NCBI GenBank assembly: GCA_035294125.1
Contig: DATGLM010000029.1
Location: 124,001-188,000, forward strand
Length of the DNA stretch: 64,000 nucleotides
Direction: 5' to 3'
From: CADDYT01 sp035294125
GTDB taxonomy: Bacteria; Chloroflexota; Ktedonobacteria; Ktedonobacterales; Ktedonobacteraceae
The translations under genes and the position numbers were made by a program. The stretch's first letter is position 1, and the number at the start of each line of letters is the position of its first letter. The notes beneath the pieces are model-generated. The model saw only the letters and a list, made by a program, of their open reading frames with translations. It was not told the DNA's origin and did no database searches. Shown piece by piece: positions 8,554 to 16,326 of the stretch.

Positions 8554-8618
8554 GGGAGGGCGATCCTGACCCCAGCATGTTTTCGTACCGGAGCAAACAT
8601 TCTTTCCTGGGAATAGAC

Positions 8619-8647
8619 TTGTCAAAGCCTATTCCTTTTCGTATATA
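8619..8647 (+). promoter_or_regulatory. Promoter upstream of thiO
   Basis: TTGTCA (8619-8624), 17 nt, TATATA (8642-8647); a shifted -10 TATACT is also possible. The start of transcription would fall near 8655, leaving a long leader before thiO at 8886. Confidence 0.65.
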
Positions 8648-8654
8648 CTAGAAT

Positions 8655-8885
8655 CATGAACACACTGTGGACTGTTCTGATGGAGCCAAACCGCTTATAC
8701 GCTGTGGAACTGGTGCGTGATTGCCCCATAATGGAAAATGGAAAGCCCGGAAAAAGAGATGTAAAGGAGATGCTATCAAGGAATAGCCACAACCACCGGG
8801 AGTACAGTGCGCATGGCCGGGGAACGTGTGCAGCTCAGGCAAAGATGGCAGCAATGCAGGGGGTTAAAAGGTAGGCCGGTAAAGC
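8655..8885 (+). other. Long leader of thiO holding a 72-codon open frame
   Basis: About 230 nt separate the predicted start of transcription from thiO. The stretch contains an open frame of 72 codons (8656-8874) whose ATG coincides with the transcription start and has no ribosome-binding site, so it would be leaderless if real. Its product has no recognisable motif. I looked for a thiamin-pyrophosphate riboswitch because the next gene is thiO and did not find its conserved CTGAGA and ACCTGAT segments. It may be an untranslated regulatory leader. Confidence 0.3.
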
Positions 8886-10001
8886 ATGAAACTTACAACT
8901 GATATTGCCATCATCGGTGGCGGCGTTATCGGCTGCGCCCTTGCTTATTACCTGGGCAAGGCGAGGATAGATGTCGTCGTGGTGGAGCGCGGGGAAATAG
9001 GAGGACAGGCATCGGGTGTTGCCGCTGGTCTGCTTGCCCCTCTGGGACCGTTGTCAGGCCCAGGACCGTTTGCTGATCTGCTGCTTTCAAGTTTTGCTCT
9101 GTTTCCCACACTTGTGCCGGAGCTTGAGGATGCTAGCGGCCTTCATCTTTCCTACGAGCGCACGGGAGCCTTACGCACAGTGCGCGACGCGAAGCGCATC
9201 CCAAAGCTGCGAAAACGGCTGGAAGCCTGGAAGGCGCTTGGGCTTGAGATGCACTGGCTGGATGGGAACGAGGCACGTCGGCAGGAACCACTGCTCTCAC
9301 CTGAGATTAGCGCAGCTATCTACGTTCCAGAAGAATCACAGATTCAGGCGCCTGAGTTGGTCAAAGCGTATGCCGTGGCTGCCGCCAGAAGGGGAGCGCG
9401 CATTTACGAGCATACAGAGGTTGTTGGCCTACAACAAGACCATGACAAAATTACCGCTATCCTTACCATGCAAGGCCAGATCGCCCTTAACAAATTGATA
9501 ATCGCGACAGGAGCCTGGACAGCTTTCTGCAATAACTGGCTGCATCTGGCACTTCCCGTAAGTCCCTTACGAGGGCAAATGATTTCCTATAGCCATAAGA
9601 TTGCGCCTGTCAGGTATATCATCTTTGGCGAGGCGGCGTATCTTGCTCCAAAGGGTGATAGCCTGGTTGTGGGCGCGACGAAGGAGGAGGCAGGGTTTGA
9701 CGCGGCTGTGACTGAGGAAGGCGTCTCGTGGCTGCAAAATACAGCTACACGACTTGTTCCGGCCCTGCAACAAAGCCATATCGAGGCAAGATGGGCTGGT
9801 TTGCGCCCGAGAACACCCGATGGCAAGCCCATTCTCGGACCCGCGCCACACCGGGAAAATGTGATCCTCGCTACCGGGCATAACAGTACCGGCATCATTT
9901 TGAGCGCAATCACTGCTCAGGCAATCACGCAGTACGTGACCAGTGGGCGTGTTCCAGAGATTATACATCCTTTTTCTCTGCGACGATTTTCCAGCTACTG
10001 A
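8886..10001 (+). CDS. thiO: FAD-dependent glycine oxidase ThiO-like
   Basis: 371 aa, normal for ThiO and other DAO-family flavoenzymes. The N-terminal dinucleotide-binding motif is IIGGGVIGCALAYYLG, followed by VVERGEIGGQASGVAAG. The C-terminal FAD motif is GLRPRTPDGKPILGP and GHNSTGIILSA, typical of ThiO. ThiO oxidises glycine to dehydroglycine for the thiazole half of thiamin. No other thiamin gene is in the window, so a related amine oxidase (for example sarcosine or D-amino-acid oxidase) cannot be excluded. The stop overlaps the convergent phosphatase gene by 7 nt. Confidence 0.85.
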   Translation: MKLTTDIAIIGGGVIGCALAYYLGKARIDVVVVERGEIGGQASGVAAGLLAPLGPLSGPGPFADLLLSSFALFPTLVPELEDASGLHLSYERTGALRTVRDAKRIPKLRKRLEAWKALGLEMHWLDGNEARRQEPLLSPEISAAIYVPEESQIQAPELVKAYAVAAARRGARIYEHTEVVGLQQDHDKITAILTMQGQIALNKLIIATGAWTAFCNNWLHLALPVSPLRGQMISYSHKIAPVRYIIFGEAAYLAPKGDSLVVGATKEEAGFDAAVTEEGVSWLQNTATRLVPALQQSHIEARWAGLRPRTPDGKPILGPAPHRENVILATGHNSTGIILSAITAQAITQYVTSGRVPEIIHPFSLRRFSSY

Positions 10002-10579
10002 CCCTTCTTGCTGATAACGATAGGGCGTTTAAGCGCCTGCGCATCTAGCTCATAGCGCCAGATAGGTATCTCGCGCCATTGCCAGGGCGTCGCTACGATT
10101 TCTTCAAGGGAAGCGTCGCCGCACCAGTACTCTAGCGCGTATCTCGTTGCGCGGTGTCCGATGACCACAATCGTTTTTCCATCGTATGCCCGTAAGGCAT
10201 CGCGCAGGAAATCTCCTACTCGTCGCACGACCATCAGCAAACTTTCTCCGCGTGGGAATGGCTCTGTAATGCGCCGTGGAAATTCCTGCTCCACCTGAGT
10301 AACGGGATAGTGTGTCATATCTCCATAATCGTACTCGCGCAACCGCGTATCTGGCACGAGTCGCAACGTGCGCCCCGAGAAGGCAATCTGCGCTGTGGTC
10401 GCCGCTCGTTGCAGGTCGGAGGAGAAGACAGCGTCAATTGTTTCCTGAGTGTAGTGCTGCCCAAGTTCCCGCGCTCGTTGCCGCCCATGCGGCGAGAGTG
10501 GTACATCGGCGTGGCCGGAGGCGCGCCCGGTCTCATTGTCGATGCTGGTCATGTGGGGCGAATAGAAAAGGGTTAGCAT
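9995..10579 (-). CDS. Histidine phosphatase-family protein with altered RHG motif
   Basis: 194 aa from the ATG at 10579, with AGGA upstream. The fold signatures are GHADVPLSPHGRQRARELG, FSSDLQRAATTAQIAF, LREYDYGDMT and VVIGHRATRYALEYW, as in phosphoglycerate mutase-like phosphatases. The normal catalytic R-H-G triplet near the N-terminus is replaced by P-H-M (residues 8-10, FYSPHMTS). The phospho-accepting His is kept but the Arg is lost. The second His and the Glu are present. It may be an active variant or a binding protein. It lies 53 nt downstream of the carboxypeptidase gene. Confidence 0.85.
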   Translation of the reverse strand: MLTLFYSPHMTSIDNETGRASGHADVPLSPHGRQRARELGQHYTQETIDAVFSSDLQRAATTAQIAFSGRTLRLVPDTRLREYDYGDMTHYPVTQVEQEFPRRITEPFPRGESLLMVVRRVGDFLRDALRAYDGKTIVVIGHRATRYALEYWCGDASLEEIVATPWQWREIPIWRYELDAQALKRPIVISKKGQ

Positions 10580-10632
10580 GGCGTGTTTCCTGTGTGTATG
10601 GTATGACCGAATTATGTCAGGCAGCGAAAGAA

Positions 10633-11613
10633 TCATGGTGCGGGTGGCAGGAGTGGCAGAGCGAAGCCCCAGTTGAGAAGGGTGGTGGCATCGCTGAAGC
10701 GGGTAGTTTCGTTGCTGGAATGCAGGACGACACCGATGAGGGTCTGGTTGTTGCGCCGGGCGGCGAAGACGAGGCAGCCCCCGGCCTGCGGGGTCCAGCC
10801 GGTTTTGATACCGATGGCTCCTTTGTAGTCGTAGAGCAGATTGTTGATATTGGTCCATTTGTAGAGATGGTTGGTGGCGCTGGCGGGAACGGTGTAGTGC
10901 TCTGTCTGGACGATTTGCGCGAAGAGAGGGATGGACATGGCATAGCGCGCCAGGCGCACGAGGTCATAGGCGCTGGTGTAATGGACGCCAGAAATGACAT
11001 TACCCTGACTATCGGTGACTTCGAGGCCGTCCGCGTTGGCGTAGTGCGTCTGGTAGAGATGCAGGCGCTGCGCTTCAAGGTTCATGATACGGACAAAGTT
11101 GGGGACCGAACCTGCGATAGCGTCGGCGATGGCTACTGCCGCGTCGTCGCCGGAGGGCAGCATCAGCCCATAGAGCAGGTCGCGCAGGCTTAGTTTATCG
11201 CCCGCTACCAGCCCCGCGCCGCTGCCGCCATTCAGGACGACCTCATTTACCGCATCTTGCCCGATGGTGACTTGCTGATCGAGATTCCCTGTCTGAATAG
11301 CAATGATAGCGGTCATAATTTTGGTCGTGCTTGCCATTGGTAACGGCTGATGCGCGTCCTGGCTGAAGAGAATGTTGTCGGTGTTGTCGTCAAGCAGGAT
11401 GGCGGCAGTGGCGGTGATGGCGGCTGGTTGGCCTTTTGGCGTGAGGACAGGAGTTGGAACGGGCGTCGGCGTCGGAGATAGCGGGACAGGCGTTGGAGAT
11501 GGTGTGTTCGTTAGCGATGCTGATTGATTGCTGTTGGCCGCGAGAACGACTGACGCAGCAGCGATGCTGAGTGCCAGGACGATCAAGACAACGGCAAAAA
11601 TACGACGTGCCAT
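10633..11613 (-). CDS. D-alanyl-D-alanine carboxypeptidase, peptidase S11
   Basis: 326 aa from the ATG at 11613 (MARRIFAVVLIVLAL). An N-terminal signal or anchor segment is followed by a Pro/Thr-rich linker of the PTPVPLSPTPTP type, placing the enzyme outside the membrane. The active-site motifs are STTK (the SxxK serine and lysine), SGD in the SxN position (LMLPSGDDAAVAIADA), and KTG (GIKTGWTPQAGG). S11 enzymes trim the terminal D-Ala of peptidoglycan. The Asp in place of the usual Asn in SxN is unusual. Its upstream neighbour is gatA, separated by a 21-bp hairpin. Confidence 0.92.
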   Translation of the reverse strand: MARRIFAVVLIVLALSIAAASVVLAANSNQSASLTNTPSPTPVPLSPTPTPVPTPVLTPKGQPAAITATAAILLDDNTDNILFSQDAHQPLPMASTTKIMTAIIAIQTGNLDQQVTIGQDAVNEVVLNGGSGAGLVAGDKLSLRDLLYGLMLPSGDDAAVAIADAIAGSVPNFVRIMNLEAQRLHLYQTHYANADGLEVTDSQGNVISGVHYTSAYDLVRLARYAMSIPLFAQIVQTEHYTVPASATNHLYKWTNINNLLYDYKGAIGIKTGWTPQAGGCLVFAARRNNQTLIGVVLHSSNETTRFSDATTLLNWGFALPLLPPAP

Positions 11614-11637
11614 GAATTTCTTACCTGTTATCATCGT

Positions 11638-11687
11638 GTTGGACGAAGCTGATGGCATACCCATACATGCCATCAGCTTCGTCCAAC
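11638..11687. terminator. 21-bp perfect hairpin between gatA and the carboxypeptidase gene
   Basis: Left arm 11638-11658, loop 8 nt, right arm 11667-11687, no mismatch. It follows the gatA stop on the minus strand and has no U-run there. Same type as the hairpins at 4818, 43694, 51588 and 56165. Confidence 0.7.
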
Positions 11688-11695
11688 TCTGGTTT

Positions 11696-13153
11696 TTAGA
11701 GGTTGGGCCAGCGTTTGTTGTAGTTGGTGACGCGCTCGAAGGCGTCGGCGACGCGCAGGATGGTGCCTTCGGCAAAGTAGTTGCCCAGGATCTGCAGGCC
11801 GACGGGCAGGCCCTGGCTGAAGCCACCGGGGATCGAGACGCCGCTGATGCCCGCGAGGTTGGCCGGGATGGTGAACACGTCCATGAGGTACATCTCGTAG
11901 GGGTTGGAGATTTCACCCAGCTTGAAGGCGACTACCGGCGAGGTAGGACTGACCAGCACGTCAACCTGCTCGAAGGCGCGCTCGAAATCTTGCGAGATGA
12001 GCGCGCGCACTTTCTGCGCCTGCTTGTAGTAGGCGTCGTAGTAGCCGGAGGAGAGCGCGTAGGTGCCGAGCATGATGCGACGTTTCACCTCCGGCCCGAA
12101 GCCATACTGGCGCGTTTTTTCCATCGCCTCCCACATGTTGTCCGTTTCTCGATAGGAATAGCCGTACTTGACACCGTCGTAGCGGGCGAGGTTGGCGCTG
12201 GCCTCTGCCGGGGCGATGATGTAATAAGCGGCGATGCCGTAGCGGGTATGGGGCAGTGAGACATCGACGATCTCCGCGCCCAGCGCGCGCAATTTCTCGA
12301 TATCGGCGCGCACGGAGGCGACGACACCCGGCTGCGTACCCTCCACCCAGTATTCTTGCGGAATGCCGATGCGCATGCCCTTGATATCGCCGGTCAGATA
12401 TTCCAGGTAGTTAGGAACCGGAACCGGTGAGCTGGTCGAGTCGTGGACATCGTGTCCGGCGATGGCCTGCAAGATGATGGCCGCGTCGCGGGCGCTGCGG
12501 GCGAAGGGGCCAATCTGGTCGAGCGAGGAGGCGAAGGCGACGAGGCCGAAGCGCGAGACGCGCCCATACGTCGGCTTCAGCCCGACCGTATTGGTAAGCG
12601 AGGCTGGTTGGCGAATCGAGCCGCCGGTATCGCTGCCAAGCGCGCCCATTGCCATGCCAGCCGCCACAGCCGCCGCCGACCCGCCGCTGCTGCCGCCGGG
12701 CGTCCGGCTCAGGTCCCACGGATTGTGCGTGGGGAAGAAAGCCGAGTGTTCGGTCGAAGACCCCATCGCGAACTCGTCCATGTTGGTTTTTCCGACCATG
12801 ACCGCGCCGGAGCGTTCCAGGCAATCCATCACCGTCGCGTTATAGGGTGGCTTGAAGTTTTCCAGCATGCGCGAGCTGCATGTTGTCGTGATGCCCTTTG
12901 TAGCGATTACATCTTTGATGGCGAGTGGAATGCCGGTCAGCGCCGTCACGCCTTCGCCGCTCTCCAGGCGCCGGTCAGCCTTTGCCGCCTGTCGCAGCGC
13001 CACATCATCGGTGACCAGCGTAAACGCCTTCACCTTGTCTTCCACAGACCTGATACGCTCCAGGTGGGCCTTTGTCAATTCTACAGCGGAGATTTTGCGC
13101 TCGCGCAGCATTTCCCCTGCCTCGGCGATGCTCAGTTCATACAATTCTGTCAT
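11696..13153 (-). CDS. gatA: Glu-tRNA(Gln)/Asp-tRNA(Asn) amidotransferase subunit A
   Basis: 485 aa, the standard GatA length. The amidase signature carries the Ser-cisSer-Lys triad: K in IPLAIKDVIATKG (near residue 78), and the two serines in TPGGSSGGSAAAVAAG and GSDTGGSIRQPAS (about 150-182). GatA releases ammonia from glutamine for the GatCAB complex, which makes Gln-tRNA from Glu-tRNA. It lies 6 nt downstream of gatC, so the pair is co-transcribed. gatB is not in the window. Confidence 0.97.
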   Translation of the reverse strand: MTELYELSIAEAGEMLRERKISAVELTKAHLERIRSVEDKVKAFTLVTDDVALRQAAKADRRLESGEGVTALTGIPLAIKDVIATKGITTTCSSRMLENFKPPYNATVMDCLERSGAVMVGKTNMDEFAMGSSTEHSAFFPTHNPWDLSRTPGGSSGGSAAAVAAGMAMGALGSDTGGSIRQPASLTNTVGLKPTYGRVSRFGLVAFASSLDQIGPFARSARDAAIILQAIAGHDVHDSTSSPVPVPNYLEYLTGDIKGMRIGIPQEYWVEGTQPGVVASVRADIEKLRALGAEIVDVSLPHTRYGIAAYYIIAPAEASANLARYDGVKYGYSYRETDNMWEAMEKTRQYGFGPEVKRRIMLGTYALSSGYYDAYYKQAQKVRALISQDFERAFEQVDVLVSPTSPVVAFKLGEISNPYEMYLMDVFTIPANLAGISGVSIPGGFSQGLPVGLQILGNYFAEGTILRVADAFERVTNYNKRWPNL

Positions 13154-13159
13154 TAGCGG

Positions 13160-13450
13160 TTACTCTCCCTCCAGCACGGCATTGACCTTGAGCGCGTTAT
13201 CTTCCTTGTCAGGAGCGTTTGCCAGCAATTCTTCCGGGGGATAGGATGGCTCTGGAATGTCTTTACGCATGATGCTGTTCAATCGTGAGGCATGAGCGGT
13301 GGGCGAGACACCGCTCACGTCTGCCTCGCGCAGGATGGCGATGTTTTCCAGGATAACGGAAAGCTGCTGCTCAAAGATATTGAGTTCTTCCTCGGTCATG
13401 CCCAGGCGGGCCAGTTTTGCCACATTTCGTACCGTTTCGCGATCAATCAT
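13160..13450 (-). CDS. gatC: Glu-tRNA(Gln) amidotransferase subunit C
   Basis: 96 aa, the family length. It opens MIDRETVRNVAKLARLGMTEEEL and has the usual I-L-x-x-x-D-V-S-G-V-x-P-T motif (about residues 42-52), then R.D.P. GatC clamps GatA and GatB together. Followed by gatA after 6 nt; preceded by an acylphosphatase gene 60 nt upstream on the same strand. Confidence 0.96.
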   Translation of the reverse strand: MIDRETVRNVAKLARLGMTEEELNIFEQQLSVILENIAILREADVSGVSPTAHASRLNSIMRKDIPEPSYPPEELLANAPDKEDNALKVNAVLEGE

Positions 13451-13510
13451 CGTATGATCCTCTTCTCTTCTTCATTAAATGAAGTATGTTGTGCTCTACC
13501 GGGGTATCTT

Positions 13511-13837
13511 TCACCAGCGAATGTGGAATCCACTGAGATACTCGGCTGGTTTTCTCCATTCGGTCTCCACGCTTTGCACATATGCCGCCGATGGCCCCTG
13601 CCACAGAAGCGTGAGGAGACGTTCAAGCACCGGACGCGCTCCCTGTGCCAGCACTTCCACGCTGCCGTCGCTCGCGTTACGCACATAGCCACGCAGCCCG
13701 AGTTGTACGGCCCGTTGGATGACGAAGTAGCGGAAACCGACACCCTGTACCTGTCCGCGCACCTGCGCGTGGAGTTCTTCCAGATTGTCTCGTTGTGCCT
13801 GTTCGTCTCTGCTATGGTCTTCATTCATGGCACTCAT
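13511..13837 (-). CDS. acyP: Acylphosphatase
   Basis: 108 aa, slightly longer than the roughly 92 aa norm because of a charged N-terminal tail; a second ATG 9 nt in (MNEDHSRDE) is an alternative start. The signature GQVQGVGFRYFVIQRA contains the catalytic Arg, and GYVRNASDGSVEVLAQG contains the catalytic Asn. It hydrolyses carboxyl-phosphate bonds in small acyl phosphates. Cytoplasmic; upstream of gatC on the same strand with a 60-nt gap. Confidence 0.95.
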   Translation of the reverse strand: MSAMNEDHSRDEQAQRDNLEELHAQVRGQVQGVGFRYFVIQRAVQLGLRGYVRNASDGSVEVLAQGARPVLERLLTLLWQGPSAAYVQSVETEWRKPAEYLSGFHIRW

Positions 13838-14137
13838 AATAGCATACTCTCGCCTCTCTCACCAGTACCCGAAGAGGCTAATTGCTCTGTCGGGAAGTCT
13901 ATGCAGAGTGAACAGACTTTCTCGACAGGTTTTCAGCATCATTTCAGCAATGCCTGCTATATTGCGACACATGCAACAAATGCCATTTTGTTGACGTAGT
14001 ATTACATGTATTGTCTGGTATCTTTCATTTTGTTGTGCCTCATATACTTTTTTGTGCTACACGTGGTACACTATGAGCACAAACAAATAGCGTGAGACGT
14101 CGAGGAGCATTACTTTTACAGCGAGCGGAGAAAGAGT
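13838..14137. promoter_or_regulatory. Divergent intergenic region with moxR promoter
   Basis: A 300-nt gap between the acylphosphatase gene (minus) and the MoxR operon (plus). The only signal I trust is an extended -10, TGG-TACACT, with TACACT at 14067-14072, pointing at moxR; the -35 is poor. GGAG-type sequence lies just before the moxR ATG. Nothing else is recognised. Confidence 0.45.
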
Positions 14138-15106
14138 ATGCAGTCAGCACAGGATTTAGCCGGTGCGGTACAACGAGTTATTAGCAATGTCGAGAAAGTG
14201 ATTGTGGGGAAGGCGGAGCCGGTCGCCTTTAGCCTGATCGCCGTGATCTGCCGGGGCCATGTCTTGATCGAGGACGTGCCAGGCGTCGGAAAGACCGTTC
14301 TCACCAAGGCAATTGCGCGTTCGATTGGCTGTACCTTCAAACGTATCCAGTTTACTCCTGACCTGCTGCCCAGCGATGTGACGGGAGTCTCTATTTACAA
14401 CCAGAAGACAGGCAATTTTGAGTTTCGGCCAGGGCCGGTCATGGCGCAGATTGTGCTGGCCGATGAAATCAACCGCGCCACGCCGAAGACACAATCGGCG
14501 CTACTGGAGGCGATGGAAGAGGGACAGGTGACGGTCGACGGCGCTACCTATCGCCTGCCTGACCCGTTCATGGTGATGGCGACACAGAACCCTATCGAAT
14601 ATGAAGGAACCTTCCCCTTGCCCGAGGCGCAGCTTGACCGCTTCATGATGAACATCAGGCTCGGCTATCCCCAGTCTTCGGACGAGGTGAATATCTTAAA
14701 TAGCCAGCAGCATCATCACCCCCTCGAAGACCTGGCGCAGATTATGACGGCGGAGGAACTGGTGCGTATCCAGCAGCAGGTACGCACCGTCCATGTCGAC
14801 CCATCGATTCGCGAGTACATTGTCTCTATTGCCAACGCGACACGCAATCATAGCAACATCTATCTGGGGGCTAGCCCGCGTGGTTCGCTGGCGCTCTTCC
14901 GTGCCGCGCAGGCTCTGGCGGCGATGCGCGGGCGTGGCTATGTCATTCCTGACGATGTGAAATTGCTGACGAGGCCGACGCTGGCGCACCGTATCATTGT
15001 CGCCCCCGCCGCTCGCGTGCGTGGTATCACATCGCAGGCCATTCTGGATGAAATTTTGCAGAGCGTGCCCGTACCCGGCGCGTGGGTAGGCGGAAAGGGG
15101 CGCTAG
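14138..15106 (+). CDS. MoxR-family AAA ATPase
   Basis: 322 aa, typical for MoxR. Walker A is EDVPGVGKTVLTKAI (about residues 46-60), the Walker B equivalent is VLADEINRATPKTQSALLEAMEE (about 107-129), and sensor 1 is MATQNPIEYEGTFPLPEAQ. MoxR ATPases act as chaperones that assemble or activate protein complexes, usually with a VWA or DUF58 partner. It is followed after 3 nt by a DUF58 gene and then a transglutaminase-like gene, the standard MoxR-DUF58-TG operon found widely in bacteria. Substrate unknown. Confidence 0.95.
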   Translation: MQSAQDLAGAVQRVISNVEKVIVGKAEPVAFSLIAVICRGHVLIEDVPGVGKTVLTKAIARSIGCTFKRIQFTPDLLPSDVTGVSIYNQKTGNFEFRPGPVMAQIVLADEINRATPKTQSALLEAMEEGQVTVDGATYRLPDPFMVMATQNPIEYEGTFPLPEAQLDRFMMNIRLGYPQSSDEVNILNSQQHHHPLEDLAQIMTAEELVRIQQQVRTVHVDPSIREYIVSIANATRNHSNIYLGASPRGSLALFRAAQALAAMRGRGYVIPDDVKLLTRPTLAHRIIVAPAARVRGITSQAILDEILQSVPVPGAWVGGKGR

Positions 15107-15109
15107 GCT

Positions 15110-16321
15110 ATGCGGCCCTGGCAGGCTATTCTACTCATTGCCTTATTGCTCTTTTTTGCTATCAGTAGCGGCTGGAAAGATCTGTACTATCTGGCCTATG
15201 TCTTGCTCACGCTGTTCATCCTCTCCTGGTTGTGGGCGCGTTACAGCCTGCGCAAACTCATCTTTCGCCGCAAGGCATCAGGTGACCGGGTACAGGTAGG
15301 AGAATACTTTGATGAGCAGCTGAACCTGGATAATGTGAGCGTCATGCCAAAGCTGTGGGTGCAGATTGCCGACGGCTCGACGCTGCCGGGGCACCGTGCG
15401 GGCTACGTCGCCAGCATGGGAGGACGCAAGCGCGCTATCTGGCGCACCCGCACGTTGTGCCGCCAGCGCGGGCGCTTCCAGCTTGGGCCGGTCATAGCCA
15501 CCAGCGAGGACACCTTCGGATTGTTCCGCAGGCGTATCATCCTGACTCCGGCGCAGGAACTGCTGGTGCTGCCACAGGTGCTGCCCATCACCAGCTTCAC
15601 GCTCTTTTCCGGCGGCTTGCCCGGTGGTGGACGCAGTGCTCGCCGCGCCTTGCATACGACGACCAACGCCACTACCATTCGCGAATATATGACTGGCGAT
15701 GCGCTCAGTCGTATTCACTGGCGTTCCAGCGCGCATTATAATAAGTTAATGGTGAAGGAGTTTGATCTGGACCCGGCGGTGGATGCCTGGATTTTCCTGG
15801 ACCTCAACGAAGCGGTTCAGGCGGGTGAGGGCGAGCACTCGACGGAAGAATATGGCGTGACGATTGCTGCCACCATTGCTACCTACCTGCTGCGCCAGGA
15901 CTTGTCGCTGGGTATGGTTGTCAACGCGGGGCAGCGTGAGTTTCTCTCCCTTGATCGTGGCGATAGACAGGTCGAGCGCGTGCTGGAGCTGCTGGCTGTC
16001 GTTCACGCCGGGCCGGGACCTGATCTCAAGGAGGCTCTGGCGCTGGATGCTATGCATTTTGGCCGTAATAGCGTCGCTATCGTGATTACGCCTTCGACCT
16101 CACGCGACTGGCACGAGGGACTGCGCCACTTGCAGCGGCGCGGCGTGAAGGTTGCAGTAATCGGCCTGGACGCGGCCTCTTTTGATAATAGACCTGCCGA
16201 TGAGGATACGCTGGTGCTGTTAGAGGGTGCAGGAATTCCTGTATTGCGTATTAGGAACGGAGAGTTACTGGCTCAGGCTCTGGAGAGTGGCCCTGATGCT
16301 CGTTATGCTCAGCGGAGGTAA
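15110..16321 (+). CDS. DUF58-domain membrane protein
   Basis: 403 aa. Two N-terminal membrane segments (about residues 4-20 and 26-44) are followed by a cytoplasmic domain. The DUF58 signature is MTGDALSRIHWRSSAHYNKLMVKEF (about residues 195-219); beyond it is a VWA-like fold with VDAWIFLDL, where the usual metal-site Asp and Ser are only partly kept. It starts 3 nt after moxR and ends 5 nt before the transglutaminase gene, so the three are translated as one unit. Likely the MoxR client or adaptor. Confidence 0.93.
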   Translation: MRPWQAILLIALLLFFAISSGWKDLYYLAYVLLTLFILSWLWARYSLRKLIFRRKASGDRVQVGEYFDEQLNLDNVSVMPKLWVQIADGSTLPGHRAGYVASMGGRKRAIWRTRTLCRQRGRFQLGPVIATSEDTFGLFRRRIILTPAQELLVLPQVLPITSFTLFSGGLPGGGRSARRALHTTTNATTIREYMTGDALSRIHWRSSAHYNKLMVKEFDLDPAVDAWIFLDLNEAVQAGEGEHSTEEYGVTIAATIATYLLRQDLSLGMVVNAGQREFLSLDRGDRQVERVLELLAVVHAGPGPDLKEALALDAMHFGRNSVAIVITPSTSRDWHEGLRHLQRRGVKVAVIGLDAASFDNRPADEDTLVLLEGAGIPVLRIRNGELLAQALESGPDARYAQRR

Positions 16322-16326
16322 GGGCG

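Noticed and set aside
8655..8885. Thiamin-pyrophosphate riboswitch before thiO
   Set aside because: The conserved CTGAGA and ACCTGAT elements were not found in the leader.
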